34,737 nt of DNA from an uncultured bacterium (GCA_903935195.1 CAIZQW010000184.1:1-34737); one strand, 5' to 3'. Counted from the first letter of the stretch, positions 9,292 through 18,725 are shown. Numbers and translations: made by a program. The notes: a model not told the origin generated them from the letters alone.

Positions 9292-10016
9292 TTGACGACC
9301 ATCCATTCGATATCCACGCAGCCAGAGGCTGCAGTCTTGGATGTTCCCAGCGCTAACACACGTTCAAAGAGGTTTGCATCTGGGTGAGCGGCAGAGAGCC
9401 GGATCACATGTTCGACCACACCTTGATTGTTGCACTCCAGATAAAAGCGACAGGATCCGGAGGAGGAGGCCATGGTCTTTAACGCGTCCAGCGATAACAT
9501 AAATTTGAAGTCAGCTTTTTGGAGCGTTTGCGAGAGTCGAGCGGTATAGAAACTCTTTTGATCAATGGTCATCTTCGGGTAGGGACGTTCCTCTTTTTCA
9601 GGGATTACAATGGCAGGAGCGGTGACGGGAAGGCGTTCCGCTTGCTCAGCCCGCCACGCCGAAGGCAGAATGCCTCCCTTTTCAAGGTAATGGGGTGGTG
9701 GAGGTTCTAAGCTGGCTTCCAACGCGGTTAGATCGAGGCCGTTTTTCTTTGTTTTTGAACCCGCTCCTATCATCCATTCAGAGGCAGCTTGCTTGACCAG
9801 TTTATTGACGCTAGCCTTGTCAATGTTGATATAGGCCACGCTTGAAGAGAGCCGCGACTGCGTGTTCTGTTGAGTCAACGGACGGTTTCGGGGCGTCCAG
9901 GGAAAGTTAGCCCAAAGAGCCGTCACCAGAGAGACGATAATCGCAACAGGCCATAGATAACGCAATGGCGTTTGCTGATACCTCCGTGGGGTGAACTGTG
10001 GGAAGGAGAAGGGCAT
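9288..10016 (-). CDS. Hypothetical single-TM protein, TonB/TolA-like architecture
   Basis: N-terminal TM LWPVAIIVSLVTALWANF, Pro-rich middle (EPPPPHYL), C-terminal SCRFYLECNNQGVVEHVIRLSAAHPDANLFERVL reminiscent of TonB C-terminal domains. Confidence 0.5.
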   Translation of the reverse strand: MPFSFPQFTPRRYQQTPLRYLWPVAIIVSLVTALWANFPWTPRNRPLTQQNTQSRLSSSVAYINIDKASVNKLVKQAASEWMIGAGSKTKKNGLDLTALEASLEPPPPHYLEKGGILPSAWRAEQAERLPVTAPAIVIPEKEERPYPKMTIDQKSFYTARLSQTLQKADFKFMLSLDALKTMASSSGSCRFYLECNNQGVVEHVIRLSAAHPDANLFERVLALGTSKTAASGCVDIEWMVVK

Positions 10017-10018
10017 GT

Positions 10019-10513
10019 TTATTCTGGCTTTTCAGCAACATTCACTTTTGAGACCCCTGCATTTCGTAGGATATTGACGAAGCGCAGTATGTCGCCATGT
10101 TTGACACGTTTATCTGCCAGCAGAAGAAAGTCTTTACTCGAGGCGCTTTGACAGCGCACACGGATTTGTTCAGCAAGGACCGCCATTTGGTCGTTATCTT
10201 CAACCATGAACCGGGAATCATCAAAGAAGACCAGAGCCTCCTCGCGTGCCATAGACTCTTGGGTTACTGCAAACATGAGGGCTGTCAGGCCCGTATGGGA
10301 GCCTTCCTTGAGCGGGGCAGGGGGTAAGTCGAAAACAATGCCAGGCGAGATCGCAATCCGCTGATGATAAAGAAATAGCAGTGCAAAGAGAATCAGGGCA
10401 TTGATCCAAGGAACCGAATACATGACCGCTTGTGCCCATGGGCCACCAAAACGAGAAACGCCACGGTGGCTGCGAATGGTTTGTAGCCAACTAACAGTCT
10501 CATTCTTCTTCAT
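10019..10513 (-). CDS. ExbD/TolR family biopolymer transport protein (atypical)
   Basis: Single TM VPWINALILFALLFLYHQRIAISPGIVFDLP aligns by eye with the TolR/ExbD TM; C-terminal LLLADKRVKHGDILRFVNILRNAGVSKVNVAE is ExbD-like. Confidence 0.75.
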   Translation of the reverse strand: MKKNETVSWLQTIRSHRGVSRFGGPWAQAVMYSVPWINALILFALLFLYHQRIAISPGIVFDLPPAPLKEGSHTGLTALMFAVTQESMAREEALVFFDDSRFMVEDNDQMAVLAEQIRVRCQSASSKDFLLLADKRVKHGDILRFVNILRNAGVSKVNVAEKPE

Positions 10514-11141
10514 GGCTCTCCCTCTCTAACAACGAGGTGTCACTCCGGGTCAGATAGGCGACGATCTCAGAGGCAGCTGCCTCCATATCAATGACAATAC
10601 GTTCGATTCGAACCATCAAAATGGCGTACATCGCATGACAGGGTATTGTAACGAGGAGTCCTGCAATCGTCGAGAAAAAGGCTTGTAACAGGCCATTTGT
10701 CAAATCAACACTTTGAACAAGTGGCGCATTGGCTGTTGCCGCCTGTATGATCTTTACAACGCCGATCAAGGTTCCCAGGAGGCCCAGTAAAGGAGCAATT
10801 TGACACGCAATTGAAATGGTAGCCTGGCGACGTTCCATACGTGAAATTTCAGAACGGCCTGCATTATCTACCGCCTCCCTTAAGGCTTTGGAATCTGCCT
10901 TTCGGTGACGTATGGCCGTCAAAACCACTGCGGCGACGGGGCCGGGGGTGTCTTCGCAAATCATCGTCGCCTCGTCAACGTTCCCCTTATCTAGGACGTT
11001 ACAGACGCCTTTGATGAAGTCCGCATAGTCAATATGCGCGCGGCGCAAGTGCAACATGCGGGTTAAGAAGGTTATAAAAGAATTGAGTCCAAGGAGGATG
11101 ATAATCCAAAAAACAATACCATATTGCAAGAGAGATGACAT
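10500..11141 (-). CDS. MotA/TolQ/ExbB proton channel family protein
   Basis: RRQATISIACQIAPLLGLLGTLIGVVKIIQ and LLQAFFSTIAGLLVTIPCHAMY match TolQ/ExbB TM2/TM3 including both Thr positions. Confidence 0.9.
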   Translation of the reverse strand: MSSLLQYGIVFWIIILLGLNSFITFLTRMLHLRRAHIDYADFIKGVCNVLDKGNVDEATMICEDTPGPVAAVVLTAIRHRKADSKALREAVDNAGRSEISRMERRQATISIACQIAPLLGLLGTLIGVVKIIQAATANAPLVQSVDLTNGLLQAFFSTIAGLLVTIPCHAMYAILMVRIERIVIDMEAAASEIVAYLTRSDTSLLERESHEEE

Positions 11142-11174
11142 GTTTTGTTCCTTTCAATGCGAGAGGGGCTCGCA

Positions 11175-13643
11175 TTATTTTTTTCGCAGGCGTTCAATAC
11201 GGGCACGAATTTCATCCTTGCCCTGGACCTCTGTTTTCAAGACACGTTCAAGAACCTTGATTGCAGAGTGGACGAGACCCTTCTGTTCATATAGATCCGA
11301 AACATTAAAAGCAGCTCGAACATAGAGACCCGCAGCGGAGTCATCATACCACACTCCCTGTGTTGCGCCAGTTTGATAAGGAATAACCACATCTGAATAA
11401 TAGACGTTGATGGCTTCGTCGAGACGCTTAAGTTTCTCAAGGCAGCGTGCGACCTTGTAATTCAGTTGGAGTACCTGACTAGGTGAGAGGGAGGGGAGTT
11501 GGAGAACTTCGCGATAGGTGGCCAAAGCTTTGAGGTAGCGATCTGGATTATCCGCTCCCATGGCAAAGAGCGAATCTCCCTTACGCAGTTTTGCCTGCTC
11601 AGTCCATTCACTCGTAGAATCAGTTGCGATGATCTGGTCGAGCAGGAGTACGGCCTCAGAGAAGCGGGCAAGCTCCATCAGTGCATTGGTTTGAATTAAG
11701 CGAGCCTCCATGATGCGTTGGCTCTTAGGATACTCGCGGACGAGGCGTGTGACCAATTCAACTGCACTGGAGAAGTCGGCATCGTCCACTGCTGCGCGAG
11801 CAGCCCACAGCAAGGCGGCATCCGCCCATTCGGCCGTTGGCCAGCGTGAGACATACTCCATAAACATCTTGCGCGCCTCAGCATACTTGCCCCGATTGAA
11901 GTCAAACTTTCCAATCCAGAGAATCATATCTGGCAGGCGCGATGATTCAGGAAAGTCGGTAATAAATGTTTTGGCGGATGCTTGAGCCTCCTTGTCCCGT
12001 CCCAGCGCATAAAGACAGCGCGTAATAACCTGAAGGGTCTCATCGCGGCGAGTTTCGTCTGCTTGGCCTGCGGCTGAAAAATCCTTCATGGCCGCATCGA
12101 AGCGAAAGAGGCGATAATAGACGTTTCCTCTTCCCATGAAGGCATCGCTATGTTGAGCTTTCAGGAGAAGGTTGGTTTGGATAGAGGTATAGGTTCGAAT
12201 AGCGGTGTCGAGCTCACCACTGGAGACATAGAGTGCGCCCAAACGTAAAAGAGCCCTTCCAGTATTCTCGTTCAGTGGTACTTCGGTAATGAGTTTTTGA
12301 TAGACAGCGATGGCCAGCGCGGGTTGCGCCGAACGTTCTAGACATTCACCTCTTTGATAAAGGGCGCGCGGTGACAAAGGACTCTGAGGGGTCTCAGCCG
12401 TGACACGTGCAAAAACAGGGGCTGCATCAGCAGGCCGACCATCTGCCATCAAAGCCTCGCCCCATTTGAACAAACTTTCAGCCTTGACGATTTGATTGGT
12501 CGTCTGCTCGGCGACACGCTGAAAAACACCAGAAGCCTCTGTGTATCGCTTGAGTTGAAAGAGTGCCCATCCTCTTCCTAGTAAAACATGATCACTCTTT
12601 GACGAGGCTGGATAGGTCTCAAGAACCAAGCGATACTCTTCAGCTGCACGTGACGCAAGACGATACCTTAGAAAAGAATCGGCCAATTTTAAATGCGCCT
12701 GCATGGCCAGAGGATCGTCAGGGAACTCACGCACGAGTGTCTTGATGAGCAACGCACACTCATTCAGGGTGGTTACACCCGAACAGAGCAGATTGCTGAG
12801 ATGAAAACCAGCGAGTCGTCGCATGTCAGGTTCTTGCGCAAGCGAGTAGGCTTGTCGCGCATACGCAATGGATTCGTTTGTTTTGGCGAGTTGCAGAACG
12901 TCGTCGCTCATTTCTGTGAGCGCCTGCACACGGATACGAGAGGAAAAGAGTCGATTGGTGGCAATTTGATCATAGGCAGTTAATGCCTCCTCCTGTTTGC
13001 CTTGACGGAACAAGAGCCGTGAGCGGAGCAATAAGCCCTCAGAAATCTCCGTGTGTGTGGGATTCACTTTCAGCAGACGCGAGAGAACATCAAGAGCCTG
13101 TGGCTCACGCTGAATCGTTTCAAGGGCCAAGGCCCACTCAACAAGGTTGGAGACGCGTGTGGAGATGTTGGTCGAGAGTTTTTCGATTGAGGCAAAAATC
13201 TCTAATGCGCCACCGACGTCCCCGGTTGCCCGTTTGGCGCGTGCCGTCAACCGAAGGAGCGCATCTGTCAAGGCGGGATCGGTGGTTGGCATAGGCACCT
13301 GTTGCAGTGTGGTAACAGCATCCGAGAAGCGGTTCACATTCAATAATGCACGTGCTTTCCAATACGAGAACCAGGCTGGCTGTTGCGCGCGCTCAACGGT
13401 GTTAGAGTATTGGCCGAGAACATCCAGTGCTCGTTGGTCCCGACCTTGCAGGCAGAGTGCTTCAACGAGAAGCACAAGCGCTTCAGGACTCTTGCCGTCT
13501 GAAGCTTCTAATTGTTTCTGGGCATGGACTTCCGCAATATCGAAGAGTTGATCATGCAGGGCTGCCTTTGCAATATCCAGCCCCTCGGCAGCATAGAGTA
13601 CAGGCGAAAGCAGTATCGAAATTAATAATAGCCCCAATTTCAT
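11175..13643 (-). CDS. Tetratricopeptide-repeat protein with signal peptide
   Basis: Signal MKLGLLLISILLSPVLYAAEG; many TPR units. Start at 13643/13655 favoured because the longer ORF to 13730 would read through the hairpin at 13691-13720. Confidence 0.8.
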   Translation of the reverse strand: MKLGLLLISILLSPVLYAAEGLDIAKAALHDQLFDIAEVHAQKQLEASDGKSPEALVLLVEALCLQGRDQRALDVLGQYSNTVERAQQPAWFSYWKARALLNVNRFSDAVTTLQQVPMPTTDPALTDALLRLTARAKRATGDVGGALEIFASIEKLSTNISTRVSNLVEWALALETIQREPQALDVLSRLLKVNPTHTEISEGLLLRSRLLFRQGKQEEALTAYDQIATNRLFSSRIRVQALTEMSDDVLQLAKTNESIAYARQAYSLAQEPDMRRLAGFHLSNLLCSGVTTLNECALLIKTLVREFPDDPLAMQAHLKLADSFLRYRLASRAAEEYRLVLETYPASSKSDHVLLGRGWALFQLKRYTEASGVFQRVAEQTTNQIVKAESLFKWGEALMADGRPADAAPVFARVTAETPQSPLSPRALYQRGECLERSAQPALAIAVYQKLITEVPLNENTGRALLRLGALYVSSGELDTAIRTYTSIQTNLLLKAQHSDAFMGRGNVYYRLFRFDAAMKDFSAAGQADETRRDETLQVITRCLYALGRDKEAQASAKTFITDFPESSRLPDMILWIGKFDFNRGKYAEARKMFMEYVSRWPTAEWADAALLWAARAAVDDADFSSAVELVTRLVREYPKSQRIMEARLIQTNALMELARFSEAVLLLDQIIATDSTSEWTEQAKLRKGDSLFAMGADNPDRYLKALATYREVLQLPSLSPSQVLQLNYKVARCLEKLKRLDEAINVYYSDVVIPYQTGATQGVWYDDSAAGLYVRAAFNVSDLYEQKGLVHSAIKVLERVLKTEVQGKDEIRARIERLRKK

Positions 13644-13690
13644 GCCAGATAGCATAGCGTAAGAGGGTCTAAATATCACGTTAAAAATGA

Positions 13691-13720
13691 AGACGAATGG
13701 CTGAAAACAGCCATTCGTCT
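13691..13720 (-). terminator. Rho-independent terminator-like hairpin
   Basis: AGACGAATGGCTG-AAAA-CAGCCATTCGTCT: perfect 13-bp stem, T-rich flanks on both sides; lies just downstream of tatA. Confidence 0.8.
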
Positions 13721-13748
13721 TTTCATTCACAATAAGGGTTAAGGCAGC

Positions 13749-13994
13749 TTAAGCCTGCTTAACTTCCTCAACCTTTTTAGGCTCTTCTTTCTTAATCTCG
13801 TCGATCACGTCCTTGACCTGTTGAGTGGCGAGCTTGTCGCCCTCTTCCCTGCCTTTTTTGAATTCGCCGACGCTTTTGCCTAACGAACGGGCTAAGCTAG
13901 GAAGTTTGGTGCCACCGAAGAGAACTAAAATGATAACCAGAATCACAATGAGTTCTGTCGGGCCAAGATTTTGAAGAAATGCAATGGGTAACAT
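13749..13994 (-). CDS. tatA: Twin-arginine translocase TatA/TatE family subunit
   Basis: LGPTELIVILVIILVLFGGTKLPSLARSLGKSVGEFKKG. Confidence 0.93.
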   Translation of the reverse strand: MLPIAFLQNLGPTELIVILVIILVLFGGTKLPSLARSLGKSVGEFKKGREEGDKLATQQVKDVIDEIKKEEPKKVEEVKQA

Positions 13995-14015
13995 AATGAA
14001 TCCTCCTTGTTATAA

Positions 14016-14495
14016 CTATCCTCTGTAATGCGTTGAAACAGCTCGTCGGGCTTCTAGGTCGGCATCACGGCGCCGAATGGTCTCCCGTTTGTCCTCCTGT
14101 GCCTTACCTCGGCAGACCGCGATTTCTACTTTCACCATCCCTTTAGGCGTCAAATAAATCCTCAACGGGATCAAGGAAAGCCCCTTCTGCTCTGAAAGCG
14201 CCTGGAGCTTGCGGATCTCCCGCTTGTGCATCAACAATCTTCTCGTCCTCAGGGCCTCATGGTTGAAACGATTTCCAAAAGCATATGGCGGTATACGCAC
14301 CTGATTCAGAAAAAGCTGACCGTCTTTTACACTTGCATACGAACCGTTAAGGCCTGCTTCACCATTTCGAACAACCTTGACCTCGGTGCCGACCAGCTCA
14401 ATGCCAGCCTCATACTTCTCGAGGACAAAATAGTCGTGCGAAGCCCGTCTGTTTACCGTCAGGTTTCCGCCGCTTTTCTTGTCCTCTTTCGACAT
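14016..14495 (-). CDS. smpB: SsrA-binding protein SmpB
   Basis: NRRASHDYFVLEKYEAGIELVGTEVKVVRNGEAGLNGSYA, PYAFGNRFNHEALRTRRLLMHKREI, IPLRIYLTPKGMVKVEIAVCRGK. Confidence 0.96.
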   Translation of the reverse strand: MSKEDKKSGGNLTVNRRASHDYFVLEKYEAGIELVGTEVKVVRNGEAGLNGSYASVKDGQLFLNQVRIPPYAFGNRFNHEALRTRRLLMHKREIRKLQALSEQKGLSLIPLRIYLTPKGMVKVEIAVCRGKAQEDKRETIRRRDADLEARRAVSTHYRG

Positions 14496-14513
14496 AAACC
14501 CTAAAAGGTCTGA

Positions 14514-14759
14514 TTATTCTGACCAACGTGTCTGTGCCTGTTCAGCACGAGCAATTGCGGCGAAATCAACTTCGCACATGATAAGCCCCTCGGCGATTTC
14601 ACGCAATGCTATATCCGCTTTGTCTTCATCAGCAGACAATGGCTTCACCAAAGGACGTTCGCCCATATTGAGCTGGCGAACACGCTTGGAAACCACATTT
14701 ACGAGTACTGGTACGCTTGGAAAGCGGACTCTTGCCTTTTCAATCAATTCAACATTCAC
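14514..14759 (-). CDS. rpoZ: DNA-directed RNA polymerase omega subunit-like protein
   Basis: RFPSVPVLVNVVSKRVRQLNMGERPLV...DKADIALREIAEGLI matches the RpoZ core. Confidence 0.75.
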   Translation of the reverse strand: MNVELIEKARVRFPSVPVLVNVVSKRVRQLNMGERPLVKPLSADEDKADIALREIAEGLIMCEVDFAAIARAEQAQTRWSE

Positions 14760-14808
14760 TAAAAGCCTCCATTTGAAGCGTATACTATATCGGATTACCC
14801 TGCATTGG

Positions 14809-16032
14809 TCAACGGGGAAACTCCATATATTTTGAAAGAAGTCCAGACATGCGTGTTTCGAACCAGGGTGTTACCTTCCAGAAGTCGCGCAACGCGAGGT
14901 ATTCGTTCACAGCCACAATCTGGCCTGGTTTGAGTGCAAACTCGGCTTTAATCAGGATGTTTCGAGCTGTGGCCTCGGCTGAGACAAACTCCACAACCTG
15001 GGTCCGAAAGCCTAAGATGCGAAGCAGTTGTGCGCGAAACGTGTCGGTTAAAAGGTCTGCCAGTCGCTCGCGAAGGATCCCATGACGCAGAAGCGTTTGG
15101 AAGGGGCCCCCCTCTTTGAGCTCTTTATGCAATTCATGCTGACAGCAGGGCACACAAACGATGTAACGGCTCTTCCATTCAATCGCCCGTGCGAGCGCTT
15201 CATCGGTTGCGGTATCACACGCATGGAGGCTCATGACGAGGTCAGGTTCGAAGGGGGGCTCAGCCGTTGCGAGGTCTGCCTCGATGAAGGTCACGTGGGT
15301 GGCAACATCTAGGTTTTGTGCCAGTCTCCTGGCAGTATGGATCAAGGCGGGATTACGGTCAATGCCACAGACTCGAACGGTAAGCCCTCGTACAGCCGTT
15401 AAGTAATGATAAGCGGCAAGGGTCAAATAGGCTTTTCCACAACCGCAATCGACAATATGAAACGGTTTAACTTCCTCTGTTTCAGAGGGTTTAGGAGATG
15501 GAATCAGGTTGTCCAAGACCTTTAAAAGCTCATTGACTTGGTCGTATTTTCCCCTCATGGAGGCCTTGATACGGCCATCCGCATCCGCAATATCAATTGT
15601 TTTTAGCAGCGCGGTTGAATCAAAGGCCGTCAAGGGCATCTGCTTGACTCGGTCATGGGCAGGGGCTTCTTCGCTCTCACGGGCCATAGGCGCGCTTCTG
15701 GAAATCAGCGCTTTCCCCTTTCGGGTGACTCGAACATGAAGATCGCCTGAAGCCGTAATCAGATGAAGCTCGCGTGGACCTACTTGCTCTAAAATATCCT
15801 CCAACCCCTTTTGGGCCCCCGCCAAGTCAAAATTTTTGACCGTTGTCCGTCCATTCTCTGTCATCTCACCTTGGTATCGCTTCTCCTCTTTGATGGTGAC
15901 AGGACGGAGGCTGATTCTAAAGAGTTCGCCTCCACGGCGCACAACTTGGGTGATCTTCATCCACCCCTTTTCTGTGAAAATACGACTTCTTATTTCAGTC
16001 GCCAGCTCAGGCGAGAGATCCGTACGAGACAT
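14809..16032 (-). CDS. SAM-dependent methyltransferase
   Basis: Rossmann motif I HIVDCGCGKAYLTLAAYHYL, VCGIDRNPALIHTARRLA, DLVMSLHACDTATDEAL. Confidence 0.8.
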   Translation of the reverse strand: MSRTDLSPELATEIRSRIFTEKGWMKITQVVRRGGELFRISLRPVTIKEEKRYQGEMTENGRTTVKNFDLAGAQKGLEDILEQVGPRELHLITASGDLHVRVTRKGKALISRSAPMARESEEAPAHDRVKQMPLTAFDSTALLKTIDIADADGRIKASMRGKYDQVNELLKVLDNLIPSPKPSETEEVKPFHIVDCGCGKAYLTLAAYHYLTAVRGLTVRVCGIDRNPALIHTARRLAQNLDVATHVTFIEADLATAEPPFEPDLVMSLHACDTATDEALARAIEWKSRYIVCVPCCQHELHKELKEGGPFQTLLRHGILRERLADLLTDTFRAQLLRILGFRTQVVEFVSAEATARNILIKAEFALKPGQIVAVNEYLALRDFWKVTPWFETRMSGLLSKYMEFPR

Positions 16033-16170
16033 GAGGCTCCTTCATTTTTGGTCTGTTCAATTTTAAGTGACGCAAAGCATAGAGGATTCGAGTTAGGTCT
16101 GCAAGTGCTTTTTCGGTAAATAGCCATAAGGAAAATCACGTAAAATTATTAATTTCGCGGCGAAAACGAC

Positions 16171-16199
16171 TTGCCTGTTTCCTTCAACTTCGGTATAGT
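16171..16199 (+). promoter_or_regulatory. Sigma70-like promoter
   Basis: TTGCCT - 17 nt - TATAGT, upstream of the 16264 CDS. Confidence 0.5.
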
Positions 16200-16263
16200 A
16201 CAACTCATTCTTAGGAGTGGTTAGGGTGTTTTAAGCGAAGTGTTGCTTAAAAGAGAGGAAAAT

Positions 16264-16773
16264 ATGAAGAAAAGTTTATTTGGGTTACTTTTATTTGGCC
16301 TGTTGGCAATAAACGCACAAGCTGCTGATAAAGTGCGTTGGCCCGTATGGTTTACTTTTAGTGGTTCAGAAGATGTAGATGTTATCGGTCTGCGTATCCC
16401 CGTAGGTGGGTACTGCGATCAGGTGACGGGGTTTGAAATGGGGTTAGTCGGACGTTGCCGTTACTTTAATGGGTTCCAGATGAACGTGTTTCGCAGTGCA
16501 GTTGAAGATGAAATGGCTGGATGGCAGTTCTCTTTCCTCTACAATTCAATCGGCCATGGAAACGGCCTTGGAATTCAAAGTGCACTTTGGAATGAGTCTC
16601 AGATCTTCTCAGGACTTCAGTTCGGGCTTGTCAATCTCGCAGATTATTGCAATGGTTTTCAAATTGGGATCATTAATCGAGCAGAGGACCTTTATGGTTT
16701 TCAGTTTGGGCTTGTAAATGTGATTCGTAATTCGACGATGCCTTTTTGCCCGATCATGAACGTTGGCTTCTAA
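16264..16773 (+). CDS. Secreted protein with GFQxGLVN-type repeats (LA_2272-like surface repeat)
   Basis: Signal MKKSLFGLLLFGLLAINAQAA; repeats GFEMGLVGRCRYFNGFQMNVF, GLGIQSALWNES, GLQFGLVNLADYCNGFQIGIINRAEDLYGFQFGLVN. Confidence 0.55.
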   Translation: MKKSLFGLLLFGLLAINAQAADKVRWPVWFTFSGSEDVDVIGLRIPVGGYCDQVTGFEMGLVGRCRYFNGFQMNVFRSAVEDEMAGWQFSFLYNSIGHGNGLGIQSALWNESQIFSGLQFGLVNLADYCNGFQIGIINRAEDLYGFQFGLVNVIRNSTMPFCPIMNVGF

Positions 16774-16800
16774 GCTAAGCGATTTCGTGTTTCACAACTT

Positions 16801-16830
16801 GCCCCCGCATCCATTAAGGATGACGGGGGC
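16801..16830 (+). terminator. Rho-independent terminator-like hairpin
   Basis: GCCCCCGCATCC-ATTAA-GGATG(A)CGGGGGC followed by TGTTTATT. Confidence 0.75.
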
Positions 16831-16856
16831 TGTTTATTACACCTCAGGAGATAATC

Positions 16857-18077
16857 ATGCTTGTTAAACCCTTTGCCGCCCTAAGGCCAGTACCCGAGAA
16901 GGCTTCTGTCTTGGCCTCTGTACCTTATGATGTCGTGGACACCGCTGAAGCGCGTCTTCTCGCGTCTGGAAATCCAGATAGTTTTCTTCATGTCTCCCGG
17001 CCCGAGATTGATCTACCGGACAACATGGATATCCATGATGACCGTGTCTATGCGCAAGGGGTCAAAGCTTTTAAAGATTTCCAGACCAGAGGTGTCCTGC
17101 TGCGTGAGAAGGCGGAGCATTTTTATGTCTATCGCCAAATCATGGGAACCCACCAGCAGACAGGTGTTGTCGCCTGCTGTCATGTTGATGACTATGCAAA
17201 GGATATCATCCGCAAGCATGAAAAGACACGCAAGGACAAGGAAGATGACCGCACGCGCCATTGTCTCGAATTGAATGCGAATTCAGGTCCAGTCTTTTTG
17301 ACGTATCGCGATCAGAGCGGTTTGGACCGCCTCGTTTCGGATGTCCAAAAACAAGCCCCGCTCTATGATTTCACAGCTGTGGATGGGGTTCGACATACAG
17401 TCTGGCGTGTTGAAGGTTCAGCGCCTGTTTGGGTGGAGGCTTTTAAAAATGTGCCCTTGGCGTATGTGGCCGATGGACATCATCGTGCCGCGGCTGCCTT
17501 CCGTACTGGAAAACAGCGCAAAGAGGCGAATCCCAGTCACACCGGTACTGAAGAATACAACTGGTTTCTGGCTGTTCTCTTCCCTGAGACGCAGTTACGG
17601 ATTCTCCCTTACAATCGGTGCGTGGTTGATTTAAATGGTTTGACGCCAGACGCATTTCTGTCAAAGGTCAAAAATATCTTTAAAACAGAGGAGTGCTCGA
17701 CTCCTGAACCAACCGGCGCACGCGAGGTGCGGATGTATCTGGCGAAAAAATGGTATAAGCTCTCCTGGCCGGAGTTTCAAGCGGATCCAGTTGGACTGCT
17801 GGATGTGAGTGTTTTGCAGGATCGCTTGCTGGCTCCTGTGTTGGGGATTGATGATCCGCGAACCAACACCCGCATATCATTTGTAGGGGGTATCCGTGGC
17901 ACGGCTGAACTGACCAAGCGTGTGGACAGCGGACGCGATGCGGTTGCCTTCTCCATGTCCCCAGTGACCGTCGGTCAGATGATGGATATTGCTGACGCGG
18001 GACAGATCATGCCTCCCAAGAGTACGTGGTTTGAACCTAAGCTACGCTCTGGGCTTCTCGTGCACACGCTGGATTGA
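16857..18077 (+). CDS. DUF1015 family protein
   Basis: Begins LVKPFAALRPVPEKASVLASVPYDVVD; contains YVADGHHRAAAA and LPYNRCV, characteristic of DUF1015. Confidence 0.85.
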   Translation: MLVKPFAALRPVPEKASVLASVPYDVVDTAEARLLASGNPDSFLHVSRPEIDLPDNMDIHDDRVYAQGVKAFKDFQTRGVLLREKAEHFYVYRQIMGTHQQTGVVACCHVDDYAKDIIRKHEKTRKDKEDDRTRHCLELNANSGPVFLTYRDQSGLDRLVSDVQKQAPLYDFTAVDGVRHTVWRVEGSAPVWVEAFKNVPLAYVADGHHRAAAAFRTGKQRKEANPSHTGTEEYNWFLAVLFPETQLRILPYNRCVVDLNGLTPDAFLSKVKNIFKTEECSTPEPTGAREVRMYLAKKWYKLSWPEFQADPVGLLDVSVLQDRLLAPVLGIDDPRTNTRISFVGGIRGTAELTKRVDSGRDAVAFSMSPVTVGQMMDIADAGQIMPPKSTWFEPKLRSGLLVHTLD

Positions 18078-18078
18078 G

Positions 18079-18711
18079 ATGAACATCTCACATATTATTT
18101 GGGATTGGAATGGGACCTTGCTGGATGACACGCAAGCCTGTGTCAATTCGATTAATGTGTTGCTGGGGAAGCGTGGCGTTCCCTTCATTGATGTCTCCAG
18201 GTATCGTGATGTCTTCGGGTTTCCTGTGGTAGATTTTTATCGACGGATACAGTTTCCGCTTGAGTCAGAAAACTGGGATCTTGTCGCCCGTGAATTTCAT
18301 GATGTTTTCCTCGCAGACACCACCTTTCAACTTCAGACGGGCACCTTACATGCGCTTGAACACATTCGAGCCCTTGGAGTCGAGCAATCCGTACTCTCGG
18401 CCTCGGAACAAACGATCCTCGATCAGATGCTCATGAAATATAGGATCCGGGATTATTTCAGCCATGTCTGTGGCGTTGATAACCTCTATGGCGCTTCGAA
18501 GATTGCGATGGGTCAGAAGTTAGTGGAACGTTTTCAGCATCCGAAGGCTTCGATTGTCATGGTCGGTGATACGCTGCATGACGTGGAAGTGGCGGAGGCT
18601 CTTGGCATCTCCTGTGTCTTGATTGCGCAAGGGCATCAATCTCGGGAACGTTTGGATCAGGCTGGCGTGCCGGTATTTGCGGATCTGAATTCTTTTTGCC
18701 GCTCGCTGTAG
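18079..18711 (+). CDS. HAD-family hydrolase (phosphoglycolate phosphatase-like)
   Basis: IIWDWNGTLLDDT nucleophile motif, SASEQTILDQML, VMVGDTLHDVEVAEALG. Confidence 0.88.
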   Translation: MNISHIIWDWNGTLLDDTQACVNSINVLLGKRGVPFIDVSRYRDVFGFPVVDFYRRIQFPLESENWDLVAREFHDVFLADTTFQLQTGTLHALEHIRALGVEQSVLSASEQTILDQMLMKYRIRDYFSHVCGVDNLYGASKIAMGQKLVERFQHPKASIVMVGDTLHDVEVAEALGISCVLIAQGHQSRERLDQAGVPVFADLNSFCRSL

Positions 18712-18725
18712 TGCAATATCTCAGC

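Noticed and set aside
15082-16119. Plus-strand ORFs antisense to the methyltransferase
   Set aside because: Opposite strand of a gene with clear SAM-binding motifs.
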